Source: Streptomyces cadmiisoli (GTDB lineage: Bacteria > Actinomycetota > Actinomycetes > Streptomycetales > Streptomycetaceae). From it: a DNA stretch of 64,000 nt. Position 1 is the stretch's first letter. Each line of letters begins with the position of its first letter. Both the position numbers and the translations under genes were made by a program. The stretch is taken from contig NZ_CP030073.1 of the NCBI RefSeq assembly GCF_003261055.1, positions 7,564,001 through 7,628,000 of the forward strand, given 5' to 3'. Below are positions 51,411 to 60,104 of the stretch, piece after piece. The notes beneath the pieces are model-generated. The model was not told where the DNA came from. It did no database searches and saw nothing but the letters and a program-made list of their open reading frames with translations.

Positions 51411-52715
51411 ATGGGTCAGGGCCGGCAGGAACAGGTGGCGACGAGCCTCGCGGGCGCGGTCGGCGAGGAGATCGGCGCCTGGCTCGCGCCGGTCGACGCC
51501 GAGCTGGCACGCCTCTACCCCGGCGACCCCGGCACCCGGCAGCCCGTCCACACCGTGTACGTCCCCGGTGACGTCTTCGCCGCCGACACCGTCCGCTCCT
51601 GGGGCGACCGGGCTCTCGCGGCGCTCGACGAACACGCCCCGGACGCCGCCTCCTTCGCCGCCGTCCTCGGGCTCTCCGACGCACTGGCCGTCCCCGTCCA
51701 CGACCGGGTCCGCGCAAAACTGGAGCGCGAACCCGTCGAGGACCTGCGCGTCGACTTCGAGGACGGCTACGGCCCCCGTGCCGACGCCGAGGAGGACGAG
51801 GCGGCGGCACGTGCGGCCCGGCTGATCGCCGAGGCGTACGCGAACGGCACGGCGGCGCCGTACATGGGCATCCGCATGAAGTGCATGGAGGCCGCCGTCC
51901 GGGACCGCGGCATCCGCACCCTCGACATCTTCCTCACCGGCCTGATGCGGGCCGGCGGACTGCCCGACGGACTGGTGCTCACCCTGCCCAAGGTCACCTA
52001 CCCCGAGCAGGTCACCGCCATGGTGCGGCTGCTTGAGGCCTTCGAGAAGGCGCACGCCCTCGAACCGGGGCGGCTCGGCTTCGAGATCCAGATCGAGACC
52101 AGCCAGTCGATCCTCGCCGCCGACGGCACGGCCACCGTCGCCCGCATGATCCAGGCCGCCCGGGGCCGTGCCACCGGACTGCACTACGGCACCTTCGACT
52201 ACAGCGCCTGCCTCGGTGTCTCCGCCGCCCATCAGGCCGCCGACCACCCGGCCGCCGACCACGCCAAGGCGGTCATGCAGGTCGCCGCCGCGGGCACCGG
52301 CGTACGGGTCTCGGACGGTTCCACCAACGTCCTGCCGGTCGGCCCCACCGCGCAGGTGCACGACGCCTGGCGCCTGCACTACGGACTCACCCGGCGCGCC
52401 CTGGCCCGTGCCTACTACCAGGGCTGGGACATGCACCCCGGCCACATCCCGACCCGCTACGCGGCCGTCTTCGCCTTCTACCGCGAGGGCTTCGAGCAGG
52501 CCGCCGCCCGCCTCGCCCGCTACGCGAGCCGTTCCGGCGGAGACGTCATGGACGAGCCCGCCACCGCCAAGGCCCTCAGCGGCTACCTCCTGCGCGGCCT
52601 GGACTGCGGCGCGCTCGACATCGCCGAGGTGGCCCGGCTGAGCGGTCTGACACGGGCCGATCTGGAGGCCTACGCGACACCGAGGCGCGGCGACCTGACG
52701 GCCTCCGCCAAGTAG
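51411..52715 (+). CDS. DUF6986 family protein (HpcH/HpaI aldolase-like)
   Basis: This is a protein of about 434 residues, ATG at 51411 behind GGGAGG. The layout and segments (EDLRVDFEDGYGPRADAEED, PYMGIRMKCMEAAVRDRGIR, LTLPKVTYPEQV, LGFEIQIETSQSILAADGTA, ATGLHYGTFDYSACLGVSAA, DMHPGHIPTRYAAVFAFY) follow the TIM-barrel HpcH/HpaI aldolase/citrate-lyase-beta fold, with Arg, Glu, Asp metal-site candidates. I associate it with DUF6986, which occurs near glyoxylate/purine catabolism in Streptomyces; that is from memory. It probably acts in C-C bond cleavage of a 2-oxo acid. A palindromic operator lies just upstream. Confidence 0.8.
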   Translation: MGQGRQEQVATSLAGAVGEEIGAWLAPVDAELARLYPGDPGTRQPVHTVYVPGDVFAADTVRSWGDRALAALDEHAPDAASFAAVLGLSDALAVPVHDRVRAKLEREPVEDLRVDFEDGYGPRADAEEDEAAARAARLIAEAYANGTAAPYMGIRMKCMEAAVRDRGIRTLDIFLTGLMRAGGLPDGLVLTLPKVTYPEQVTAMVRLLEAFEKAHALEPGRLGFEIQIETSQSILAADGTATVARMIQAARGRATGLHYGTFDYSACLGVSAAHQAADHPAADHAKAVMQVAAAGTGVRVSDGSTNVLPVGPTAQVHDAWRLHYGLTRRALARAYYQGWDMHPGHIPTRYAAVFAFYREGFEQAAARLARYASRSGGDVMDEPATAKALSGYLLRGLDCGALDIAEVARLSGLTRADLEAYATPRRGDLTASAK

Positions 52716-52826
52716 CGGGGCGACCGGGTCCGTTCCCGACGGGCCCGACTGCGCCGGTGCCGCACCGTGCCCCTGCGCACTGCCCGACGTGTCGTGCCGC
52801 CGCACGGGACCGGAGCGACAGGCGCT

Positions 52827-53876
52827 TCAGTCCGCCGGCGGCAGCTCGCCCGAGCCCCGGGTGATCAGCCGCGTGGGCAGTTCGATGCGCTCCGGGAGCA
52901 CCAGCGAGCCGTCCAGCTGGCGGAACAGCCGCTCCGCGGCGGTACGGCCGAGAGCGGCCGCGTCCTGGGCGACGACGGTGACACCCGGCTGGAGCAGGTC
53001 GGCGAGCTCGATGTCGTCGAAACCGACCAGGGCGACCTGCCGGGACTGCTCGGCCAGGACGCGGATCACGGTGACCGTCACACGGTTGTTGCCGGCGAAG
53101 ACCGCGGTGACCGGGTCCGGGCCGGCCAGCATCTCCTCGGTCGCCCGGCGCACCCGGCCGGGATCGGTGACCCCCAGGGACATCCAGGAGTCCTCGACGG
53201 ATATCCCGGCGTCCTCCATCGCGGCCCGATAGCCGCGCAGTCGCTCCGCGGCGGTGTGGATGCGGGGCATGTCGCCGATGAAACCGATCCGCCGGTGGCC
53301 GTGCGCGATCAGATGCGCGACGCCGTCCCGGGCGCCGCCGTAGCTGTCCGACAGGACGACGTCGGCGTCGATCTTCCCCGCCGGGCGGTCCACGAACACC
53401 GTGGCGACACCCGCCTTGAGCTCGGGTTCGAGATACCGGTGGTCGTCGCCGGCCGGGATGACGACCAGCCCGTCCACCCGGCGGGCGCAGAGCGCCAGCA
53501 CCAGCTCCTGCTCACGATCCGGGTCCTCGGCGCTGGAACCGTTGATCAGCAGGGCCCCGTGGGCGCGGGCCACCTCCTCCACGGCGCGGCTGAGCGGCCC
53601 GTAGAACGGGTCGGCCAGGTCCTCCAGGACCAGTCCGATGCTGGCCGTGCGGCCCTTGCGCAGCACGCGTGCGCTGTCGTTGCGCCGGAAGCCGAGCGCG
53701 TCGATGGCCTCCTGGACGCGGCGCTCGGTCTCCGGCGTGACCCCCGGTTCGCCGTTGACGACCCGGGAGACCGTCTTCAGGCCGACCCCGGCACGGGCCG
53801 CGACGTCCTTCATGGTCGGGCGGTTGCCGTAGCGGCTTCCGGGGAGGCGGTCTGCTCGACGGTGGGTCTCGGGCAC
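52827..53876 (-). CDS. LacI-family transcriptional regulator
   Basis: This is a protein of about 349 residues. I favour the GTG at 53876 (VPETHRRADRLPGSRYGNRP); the ATG at 53813 (MKDVAARAGVGLKTVSRVVN) is an alternative. The LacI helix-turn-helix is MKDVAARAGVGLKTVSRVVN, then the periplasmic-binding-protein-like domain (SIGLVLEDLADPFYGPLSRA, ALCARRVDGLVVIPAGDD, VVLSDSYGGARDGVAHLIAH, ALVGFDDIELADLLQPGVTV). It senses a sugar. It is divergent from a ROK kinase gene across 192 bp containing a perfect LacI-type operator, so it should repress that gene and itself. Confidence 0.9.
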   Translation of the reverse strand: MPETHRRADRLPGSRYGNRPTMKDVAARAGVGLKTVSRVVNGEPGVTPETERRVQEAIDALGFRRNDSARVLRKGRTASIGLVLEDLADPFYGPLSRAVEEVARAHGALLINGSSAEDPDREQELVLALCARRVDGLVVIPAGDDHRYLEPELKAGVATVFVDRPAGKIDADVVLSDSYGGARDGVAHLIAHGHRRIGFIGDMPRIHTAAERLRGYRAAMEDAGISVEDSWMSLGVTDPGRVRRATEEMLAGPDPVTAVFAGNNRVTVTVIRVLAEQSRQVALVGFDDIELADLLQPGVTVVAQDAAALGRTAAERLFRQLDGSLVLPERIELPTRLITRGSGELPPAD

Positions 53877-53958
53877 GGTGTGGTGTCCTGTCCTGTGGTC
53901 CACGGGGATGCGTAGCTCGATGGTTTGTATGAGGATGTGGCGTCGAGCATAGAGCCTG

Positions 53959-53970
53959 GACAACGTTGTC
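53959..53970. promoter_or_regulatory. LacI-type operator between lacI-family and ROK kinase genes
   Basis: GACAACGTTGTC is a perfect 12-bp palindrome in the 192-bp divergent promoter region. The CG-centred core fits LacI-family operators of the TGACAACGTTGTCA type. Confidence 0.75.
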
Positions 53971-54068
53971 AGACGCGGGAGAGACTGTCCACCGCAATCT
54001 CCGGCCCGCGCCCCACCGCTGGACCGGCCAGCCCTTTTGCCAAGGTTGAACGGGGAGACCTGACACTG

Positions 54069-55022
54069 ATGCACACCGACCTCGTGGCCGCGCTCGACAT
54101 CGGCGGTACCAAGATCGCAGGCGCGCTGGTGGACGGCGGCGGCCGGATCGTGATGCGCGCCCAGCGCCCGACGCCCGCCCAGCAGGACGGCGACACCGTG
54201 ATGCGCGCCGTCGAGGAGGTGATGGGCGAGCTGACCGCCACGCCGCTGTGGGGTCGCGCGCACGCCGTCGGCATCGGCAGCGCGGGCCCGGTGGACGCCT
54301 CCGCGGGCACGGTCAGTCCGGTGAACGTGCCCGGCTGGCGCGACTACCCGCTGGTGGAGCGGGTCCGGGCGGCGGCCGGCGGACTGCCCGTGGAGCTGAT
54401 CGGCGACGGAGTGGCGATCACCGCCGCTGAGCATTGGCAGGGCGCGGCACGCGGCCACGACAACGCGCTGTGCATGGTGGTCTCCACCGGCGTCGGCGGC
54501 GGTCTGGTCCTGAACGGGCGCCTCCACTCCGGCCCCACCGGCAACGCCGGTCACATCGGCCACATCAGCGTCGATCTCGACGGCGACCTCTGCCCGTGCG
54601 GTGCGCGCGGTTGCGTGGAGCGCATCGCCAGCGGTCCCAACATCGCGCGCCGCGCGCTGGACGGCGGCTGGCGTCCCGGTCCCGACGGTGACAGCTCCGC
54701 CGCCGCGGTGGCCGCCGCCGCCCGGGCGGGCGACCCGGTCGCCGTGGCCTCCTTCGCACGCGCCGCTCAGGCCCTGGCCGCGGGCATCGCCGCCACCGCG
54801 ACGCTGGTGGAGATCGACATCGCCGTCATCGGCGGGGGCGTGGGCAAGGCGGGCGACGTCCTGCTGTCCCCGCTGCGCAAGGCCCTCGGCGACTACGCGA
54901 CGCTGTCCTTCGTCCAGCGCCTGACGGTGGTGCCGGCCCAGATGGGCACCGACGCGGGGCTGGTGGGGGCCGCCGCGGCGGCCCTGGCGAGAACGTCGGA
55001 CACGACGGCGGCCGGGGTCTGA
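54069..55022 (+). CDS. ROK-family sugar kinase (glucokinase-like)
   Basis: This is a protein of about 317 residues, ATG at 54069. The ATP/phosphate motif is DIGGTKIAG (residues 10-18), the ROK zinc motif is GHIGHISVDLDGDL followed by CPCGARGC (Cys175, Cys177, Cys182), and the adenosine motif IAVIGGGVGKAGD is near the C terminus. Asp113 in LIGDGVAIT is the likely catalytic base. It phosphorylates a hexose in the cytosol. It is divergent from, and probably controlled by, the LacI-family regulator across a palindromic operator. Confidence 0.9.
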   Translation: MHTDLVAALDIGGTKIAGALVDGGGRIVMRAQRPTPAQQDGDTVMRAVEEVMGELTATPLWGRAHAVGIGSAGPVDASAGTVSPVNVPGWRDYPLVERVRAAAGGLPVELIGDGVAITAAEHWQGAARGHDNALCMVVSTGVGGGLVLNGRLHSGPTGNAGHIGHISVDLDGDLCPCGARGCVERIASGPNIARRALDGGWRPGPDGDSSAAAVAAAARAGDPVAVASFARAAQALAAGIAATATLVEIDIAVIGGGVGKAGDVLLSPLRKALGDYATLSFVQRLTVVPAQMGTDAGLVGAAAAALARTSDTTAAGV

Positions 55023-55148
55023 GAGGCGCTCGGAGCAGGAACGTTCAGGCGTCACCGGGGCGAACACCGGCGCCCCGACCGGCCCGGCGCGGTACTCCGG
55101 GCGGCGATCCGCGCGTGACCTCGGCCCGCCGCGACAGTTGAATCGGGT

Positions 55149-55358
55149 ATGAAGAAGCGCAGCATGCTTGCCATCGCCTCCCTCGCCACCGGGTTCGTCG
55201 TCGCGGCCGTCACCCCCTCCCACGCGGGGGGCGACATCGGCCTGAGCAACCTCGACCTGGACCCCGTCAGCACCCTCGACGACTCGCTCTCCGGCGCCGG
55301 CCAGGCCGGGGCGAAGGACACTCCGCAGGGCAAGAAGGCGCAGGGGCAGAAGAACTGA
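55149..55358 (+). CDS. Small secreted protein, unknown function
   Basis: This 69-residue product has a Sec signal (KKRSMLAIASLATGFVVAAV to THA-type HAGG end) and a short mature part of about 43 residues: GGDIGLSNLDLDPVSTLDDS then a lysine/glutamine-rich tail. No cysteines occur in the mature part. Similar small secreted products are widespread in Streptomyces and lack a known role. It is monocistronic, followed by a good hairpin. Length and codon bias support it as a real gene. Confidence 0.7.
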   Translation: MKKRSMLAIASLATGFVVAAVTPSHAGGDIGLSNLDLDPVSTLDDSLSGAGQAGAKDTPQGKKAQGQKN

Positions 55359-55382
55359 CCGGGCCGACCGCAGCGGCACGAG

Positions 55383-55413
55383 GCGCCGGCCCCCGGTGAA
55401 GGGGGGTCGGCGC
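55383..55413 (+). terminator. Hairpin after the small secreted protein gene
   Basis: GCGCCGGCCCCC and GGGGGTCGGCGC form a 12-bp stem with one G-T pair and a 7-nt loop, followed by TT, 25 bp after the stop codon. Confidence 0.65.
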
Positions 55414-55500
55414 TTCCGCTTGTGCACCCTCAACTGGGGCTGGTTTCCGTGGCAGGGTGGAGCGGGCAAGCCACAGGGGGCCAACAGAAGAGGGGGAACC

Positions 55501-56541
55501 GTGATCGTCTGGATCAACGGTGCGTTCGGTGCGGGGAAGACGACGACCGCACGGGAACTGATCGAACTGATCCCGAACAGCACGCTCTTCGACCCCGAGG
55601 TCATCGGCGGCGAGCTGCGCGCCCTGCTGCCGGCCAAGCGCCTCGCCGAGGTCGGCGACTTCCAGGACCTGCCGATCTGGCGCCGCCTCGTCATCGACAC
55701 GGCCGCCGCGCTGCTCGCCGAACTCGGCGGCACCCTCGTCGTGCCCATGACCCTGCTGCGCCAGGAGTACCGCGACGAGATCTTCGGAGGCCTCGCCGCC
55801 CGCCGCATCAGCGTCCGGCATGTGCTTCTGACCCCGGCCGAAACGATACTGCGGGACCGCATCGCGAACCGTGAGATCCCGCCCGACGTCCCCGACGGCG
55901 AGATACGCGTGCGGCAGTGGTCGTACGACCACATGGAGCCGTACCGGGCCGCTCTCGCCTCCTGGCTCACCGCGGACGCCCACCCGGTCGACAACGGCGC
56001 CCGCACCCCGTACGAGACCGCCGTCCGGATCGCGGAGGCCGTCACCTCCGGGACCGCGTCGGTCTGCGACATCGTGCAGACCCCCGAACCGAGCGCCGAG
56101 ACACTCGCGGCCGGTGTCCTCCTCTTCGACGAGGAGGACCGTGTGCTGCTCGTCGACCCCACCTACAAGGCCGGCTGGGAGTTCCCCGGCGGCGTCGTAG
56201 AGCCCGGCGAGGCACCCGCCCGGGCCGGGATCCGCGAGGTCGCAGAGGAGACCGGGATACGACTCGACGAGATACCCCGCCTGCTGGTCGTCGACTGGGA
56301 ACCGCCCGCACCTCCCGGTTTCGGCGGGCTGCGCCTGCTGTTCGACGGCGGACGCCTCGGTTCGGCCGAGGCCCGGCAACTGCTGCTGCCCGGACCCGAG
56401 CTGCGCGGCTGGCGCTTCGTCACCGAGGAGGAGGCCGCCGGCCTGCTGCCGCCGGTGCGCTACGAGCGACTGCGCTGGGCCCTGCGGGCCCGGGAACGCG
56501 GGGCCGCGCTGTATCTGGAGGCCGGCGTGCCCGTCGGGTGA
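55501..56541 (+). CDS. P-loop kinase-like / NUDIX hydrolase fusion protein
   Basis: This 346-residue protein starts at a GTG behind AGAGGGGGAA. The first domain (residues 1-190) is an AAA/kinase-like P-loop: VIVWINGAFGAGKTTTAREL (Walker A at 7-14), LLTPAETILRDRIANRE, then QWSYDHMEPYRAALASWL. The second domain (about 203-346) is NUDIX with the full box from G230 (FPGGVVEPGEAPARAGIREV, then AEETGI). The NUDIX box residues are intact. The first domain is likely to phosphorylate a small molecule; the second hydrolyses a nucleoside-diphosphate-linked compound. Together they suggest a two-step nucleotide or antibiotic-modifying enzyme. Confidence 0.85.
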   Translation: MIVWINGAFGAGKTTTARELIELIPNSTLFDPEVIGGELRALLPAKRLAEVGDFQDLPIWRRLVIDTAAALLAELGGTLVVPMTLLRQEYRDEIFGGLAARRISVRHVLLTPAETILRDRIANREIPPDVPDGEIRVRQWSYDHMEPYRAALASWLTADAHPVDNGARTPYETAVRIAEAVTSGTASVCDIVQTPEPSAETLAAGVLLFDEEDRVLLVDPTYKAGWEFPGGVVEPGEAPARAGIREVAEETGIRLDEIPRLLVVDWEPPAPPGFGGLRLLFDGGRLGSAEARQLLLPGPELRGWRFVTEEEAAGLLPPVRYERLRWALRARERGAALYLEAGVPVG

Positions 56542-56584
56542 CGACGGGCGGGCATCGATCCGTCGCTCTGCCGACCCGCGTACG

Positions 56585-56631
56585 CGCGCGGCGCAGGCGC
56601 CCCGGTCGGTGCCGGGGGCCCGCGCCGCGCG
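56585..56631. terminator. Possible hairpin between convergent genes
   Basis: CGCGCGGCGC and GCGCCGCGCG form a 10-bp stem with a 27-nt loop in the 106-bp gap between the NUDIX fusion and M20 genes. The large loop makes it only fair. Confidence 0.4.
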
Positions 56632-56647
56632 TGGGGTGCTGCGGGGC

Positions 56648-58003
56648 TCAGCCCGCCGCGTAGTTGCGCAGGAACAGTGCCTCCGCCACGGACAGCCGCT
56701 CCAGCTCCTGCGGCGACACGCTCTCGTTGACGGCGTGGATCTGGGCCTCCGGCTCGCTCAGGCCGATGAGCAGGAACTCGGCGTGCGGGTAGAGCGCGGC
56801 GAGGGTGTTGCACAGCGGAATGGAGCCGCCCTGACCCGCGTACTGCATCTCCTGACCCGGGTACGCCACCGCCATCGCGTCGGCCATCGCCTGGTACGCC
56901 GGGCTCGTCGTGTCGGCGCGGAACGCCTGGCCCTGGCCGATCTGCTCCGTGCTGACCCGCGCACCCCACGGGGTGTGGGCCTCGATGTGCGCCTGGAGCA
57001 GTTTCGTCGCCTCCGCCGTGTCCACGCCCGGCGGCACCCGCAGGCCGACCAGCGCCCGCGCACCCGCCTGCACGGACGGGGTGGCGCCGACGACCGGCGG
57101 GCAGTCGATGCCGAGCACCGTGACGGCCGGACGCGCCCAGATACGGTCGGCGACCGTGCCGGAGCCGATCAGCTCGACACCGTCGAGGACCTTGGCGTCC
57201 TGCCGGAACTGCTCGTCCTCGTACTGAAGGCCCTCCCACCGCGCATCCGACGACAGCCCGTCGACCGTCGTCGAACCGTCCGCCGCGCGCAGCGAGTCCA
57301 GCACGCGGATCAGCGCCGCCAGCGCGTCGGGCGCCGCGCCGCCGAACTGGCCCGAGTGCAGATTGCCTTCGAGCGTGTCCACCCGCACCCGCAGGACCGT
57401 CGTACCGCGCAGGGTCGAGGTCACCGTCGGCAGGCCGACCCGGAAGTTGCCCGCGTCGCCGATGACGATGGTGTCGGCCTCCAGCAGGTCCGGATGCTCC
57501 TCCGCGTACCGCTCCAGACCGCCGGTGCCCATCTCCTCCGAACCCTCGGCGATCACCTTGACATGCACCGGCACGCCGCCGTTCGCCTTCAGCGCGCGCA
57601 GCGCCAGCAGGTGCATGATCACGCCGCCCTTGCAGTCGGCGGCACCGCGCCCGTACCAACGGCCGTCGCGCTCGGTCAGTTCGAAGGGCGGGGAGGTCCA
57701 GCCGGCCTCGTCCAGCGGGGGCTGCACGTCGTAGTGGGCGTAGAGCAGGACGGTCTTCGCGCCCTCGGGGCCGCGCAGGTGGCCGTACACCGACTGGGTG
57801 CCGTCCGGTGTGTCGAGCAGGGCGACGTCCTCGAAGCCCTCGGCGCGCAGCGCGTCCGCCACCCAGCGCGCGGCTCCCTCGCTCTCGCTGCGCGGGAACT
57901 GGTCGAAGTCCGCCACCGACTTGAAGGCCACCAGCTCGGTGAGCTCCGCCTTCGCCCTGGGCATCAGCGAAGCGACGGTCTCGGCGACCGGATTCGACGA
58001 CAT
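56648..58003 (-). CDS. M20-family dipeptidase / metallopeptidase
   Basis: This is a protein of about 451 residues, ATG at 58003 behind AAGGAG. Metal ligands are plain: YAHYDVQPPLDEAGW (His, Asp), GRGAADCKGG (Asp bridging), and catalytic EGSEEMGTGG (Glu pair); a later GIDCPPVVGATPSVQAG and HAVNESVS supply the rest. It hydrolyses dipeptides or related small peptides with two zinc ions in the cytosol. No signal peptide is present. The minus-strand frame extends to 59551, but codons upstream of the ATG do not fit the family and are shadow of the reductase gene. Confidence 0.9.
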   Translation of the reverse strand: MSSNPVAETVASLMPRAKAELTELVAFKSVADFDQFPRSESEGAARWVADALRAEGFEDVALLDTPDGTQSVYGHLRGPEGAKTVLLYAHYDVQPPLDEAGWTSPPFELTERDGRWYGRGAADCKGGVIMHLLALRALKANGGVPVHVKVIAEGSEEMGTGGLERYAEEHPDLLEADTIVIGDAGNFRVGLPTVTSTLRGTTVLRVRVDTLEGNLHSGQFGGAAPDALAALIRVLDSLRAADGSTTVDGLSSDARWEGLQYEDEQFRQDAKVLDGVELIGSGTVADRIWARPAVTVLGIDCPPVVGATPSVQAGARALVGLRVPPGVDTAEATKLLQAHIEAHTPWGARVSTEQIGQGQAFRADTTSPAYQAMADAMAVAYPGQEMQYAGQGGSIPLCNTLAALYPHAEFLLIGLSEPEAQIHAVNESVSPQELERLSVAEALFLRNYAAG

Positions 58004-58240
58004 GGGCACGCTCCTTGTAGGTGCGACGTTGTAGTTCTCTGTAAGGGCTTGTGCGGTGGGCCCGTGATGCGGTGCACGGACCTCCGCTGCATGCGCGCTC
58101 GGGTGACCGCGCGAGTGCAGGCGCGTCCCGGATGCGGGGCGCACACGCAGTCGATCCTCCCACAGCGGCCTGCGGCGATGCCCGCCGTAGGATGCGGGGG
58201 ACAGATGCGGCAGGCGGCGGATCGGGAGCAGTAGACCATC

Positions 58241-59479
58241 GTGAGCAGCGAGTACTCTTCGGCGGGCGACGTGCGGCAGGTGTGGGACGTCGTCGTGGTG
58301 GGTGCGGGACCCGCAGGGGCTTCGGCGGCCTACGCGGCGGCGGTCGCGGGACGGCGCGTGCTGCTGCTGGAGAAGGCGGAGCTGCCCCGCTACAAGACGT
58401 GCGGCGGCGGAATCATCGGGCCCTCCCGCGACGCCCTGCCCCCCGGTTTCGAACTGCCGCTCCAGGACCGGGTGCAAGCGGTGACGTTCTCCAACAACGG
58501 ACGATTCACCCGTACCCGGCGTTCCAAGCAGATGCTGTTCGGGCTGATCAACCGGCCCGAGTTCGACCACCAGCTCGTCGAGCACGCGCAGAAGGCGGGT
58601 GCCGAACTGCGCACCGGCGTGACCGTTTCGCGGGTCGAGCAGCACGGCTCGGCGGTGCCGGACCGGCGGACGGTCGCCGTCGTCCTCCAAGGCGGCGAGA
58701 CCGTGCTGGCGCGCGCGGTGGTCGGCGCGGACGGCAGCGCCAGCCGGATAGGGGCCCACGTCGGCGTCAAGCTCGACCAGGTGGACCTCGGCCTGGAGCT
58801 GGAGATCCCGGTGCCGGAGACGGTCGCGGAGGACTGGCGAGGGCGCGTCCTGATCGACTGGGGTCCGATTCCGGGCAGTTACGGATGGGTCTTCCCCAAG
58901 GGCGACACCCTGACGGTCGGAGTGATCTCGGCACGTGGCGAAGGCGCGGCCACCAAGCGCTACTTGGAGGACTTCGTCGGGCGGCTCGGACTCGCCGGGT
59001 TCGAACCCGCCGTCTCCTCCGGCCATCTGACCCGCTGCCGGGCCGAGGACTCGCCGCTGTCGCGCGGGCGGGTGCTGGTGTGCGGGGACGCGGCGGGGCT
59101 GCTGGAGCCGTGGACGCGCGAGGGCATCTCCTTCGCGCTGCGTTCGGGCCGGCTCGCGGGGGAGTGGGCGGTGCGGATCGCCGAGGCGCACGATGCGGTC
59201 GACACCCGTCGGCAGGCCTTGAACTACGCGTTCGCGGTCAAGGCGGGGCTCGGCGTGGAAATGGCGGTCGGCAAGCGGCTGCTGACCGCGTTCGAGCGGC
59301 GGCCCGGTCTCTTCCACACGGCCCTGACCGGCTTCCGGCCCGCCTGGAAGGCGTTCGTGGACATCACGCGCGGCTCGACGTCGCTCGGTGAGATCGTCCG
59401 CGGCCGTCCCATGGCCCAGCGCGTCCTGACCGCGCTGGACCGCCGGACCGCGCCGGCCGAGGACGAGGCCGGTCCGTGA
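58241..59479 (+). CDS. Geranylgeranyl reductase family flavoprotein
   Basis: This 412-residue enzyme starts at a GTG. The FAD motif VVVVGAGPAGASAAYAAAVA is at residues about 17-36, then PRYKTCGGGIIGPS, the family hallmark, VVGADGSASRIGAHVGV, IPGSYGWVFPKGDTLTVGVI, and the FAD-ribityl GDAAGLLEPWTREGISFALR. It saturates isoprenoid double bonds, for example of menaquinone side chains. No signal or membrane helix is visible, although family members are membrane-associated. It is divergent from the M20 gene, with 237 bp between. Confidence 0.9.
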   Translation: MSSEYSSAGDVRQVWDVVVVGAGPAGASAAYAAAVAGRRVLLLEKAELPRYKTCGGGIIGPSRDALPPGFELPLQDRVQAVTFSNNGRFTRTRRSKQMLFGLINRPEFDHQLVEHAQKAGAELRTGVTVSRVEQHGSAVPDRRTVAVVLQGGETVLARAVVGADGSASRIGAHVGVKLDQVDLGLELEIPVPETVAEDWRGRVLIDWGPIPGSYGWVFPKGDTLTVGVISARGEGAATKRYLEDFVGRLGLAGFEPAVSSGHLTRCRAEDSPLSRGRVLVCGDAAGLLEPWTREGISFALRSGRLAGEWAVRIAEAHDAVDTRRQALNYAFAVKAGLGVEMAVGKRLLTAFERRPGLFHTALTGFRPAWKAFVDITRGSTSLGEIVRGRPMAQRVLTALDRRTAPAEDEAGP

Positions 59480-59514
59480 CGCCGGGCGCGTCCGTAGCGG
59501 CGGCCGGGGGCGCT

Positions 59515-59605
59515 GGGCGGGTGTCGGTGTCGGTGGCTGCGGCGTGTGCATCGGTGCGGGTGCGGGTGCGGGTGCCGGTGGCTGTGGGCTCGGGCTTGGG
59601 CTCGG
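59515..59605. repeat. Low-complexity GT-rich hexamer repeats
   Basis: Short units GTGTCGGTGTCGGTGG, then GTGCGGGTGCGGGTGCGGGT and GGGCTCGGGCTTGGGCTCGG, repeat over about 90 bp in the gap between convergent genes. It looks like slipped-strand expansion of GT-rich words. No coding role is supported. Confidence 0.5.
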
Positions 59606-59626
59606 GCCGGCGTCACCAGTACGTGA

Positions 59627-60073
59627 TCACGAGTACGTGATCCGGAAGACGGGGTGGTCGGGCGCGACGCGGCGCAGCTCCTCGTCGGAGGAGTCGGGTC
59701 CGACGGCGTTGAAGAAGACGCCCACCTCCGCCTTCCAGCGCTTGAGATACGCGCGGAGCAGCGCCGGCTTGTCGTCGTCGGCGATCTCGGTCGCGGCGAA
59801 CGCGTCCACGTTCTTGCCGAGCCGCAGCTCGCCGCCGCCCGCGGCCCGCATGTTGTGCGTCCACTGGACGTGGCCGCGCGGAGCGACGAGGTAGTGCTGA
59901 CCGTCCACGGTCAGCAGGTTGACGGGCGTGGTGCGCCACTCGCCGCTCTTTCGGCCGCGGACCGCCAGGACACGGGAGCCCCAGACGCTGAGGCCGCGGC
60001 GGGTCATCCAGGCCACGGCCCGGTTGAGGACGTTGACGGTGAACCAGCCGGGCTTCTGGACGTGGGTGGACAT
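59627..60073 (-). CDS. Deazaflavin (F420)-dependent nitroreductase-family oxidoreductase
   Basis: This is a protein of about 148 residues, ATG at 60073 behind GGAGG. The DDN-family fold is shown by PGWFTVNVLNRAVAWMTRRG, SVWGSRVLAVRGRKSGEWRT (the GRKSG cofactor loop), TPVNLLTVDGQHYLVAPRGH and VQWTHNMRAAGGGELRLGKN. These enzymes use reduced F420 on quinones or nitroimidazoles. It is divergent from a TetR gene across 262 bp packed with repeated operator-like motifs, so induction by a ligand of that TetR is likely. Confidence 0.9.
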   Translation of the reverse strand: MSTHVQKPGWFTVNVLNRAVAWMTRRGLSVWGSRVLAVRGRKSGEWRTTPVNLLTVDGQHYLVAPRGHVQWTHNMRAAGGGELRLGKNVDAFAATEIADDDKPALLRAYLKRWKAEVGVFFNAVGPDSSDEELRRVAPDHPVFRITYS

Positions 60074-60104
60074 GGGTGGGCTGCCTCCTGGACGCGGAAA
60101 GTGT

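Noticed and set aside
52827..56162. A 1111-codon minus-strand open frame
   Set aside because: Only its last third (start at 53876 or 53813) codes for the LacI regulator. The upstream part is antisense to the ROK and kinase-NUDIX genes, has no family features, and is an open frame expected in high-GC DNA.
56648..59551. A 967-codon minus-strand open frame
   Set aside because: The M20 peptidase begins at 58003 after AAGGAG. The upstream codons are antisense to the flavoprotein reductase gene and do not fit the peptidase family.
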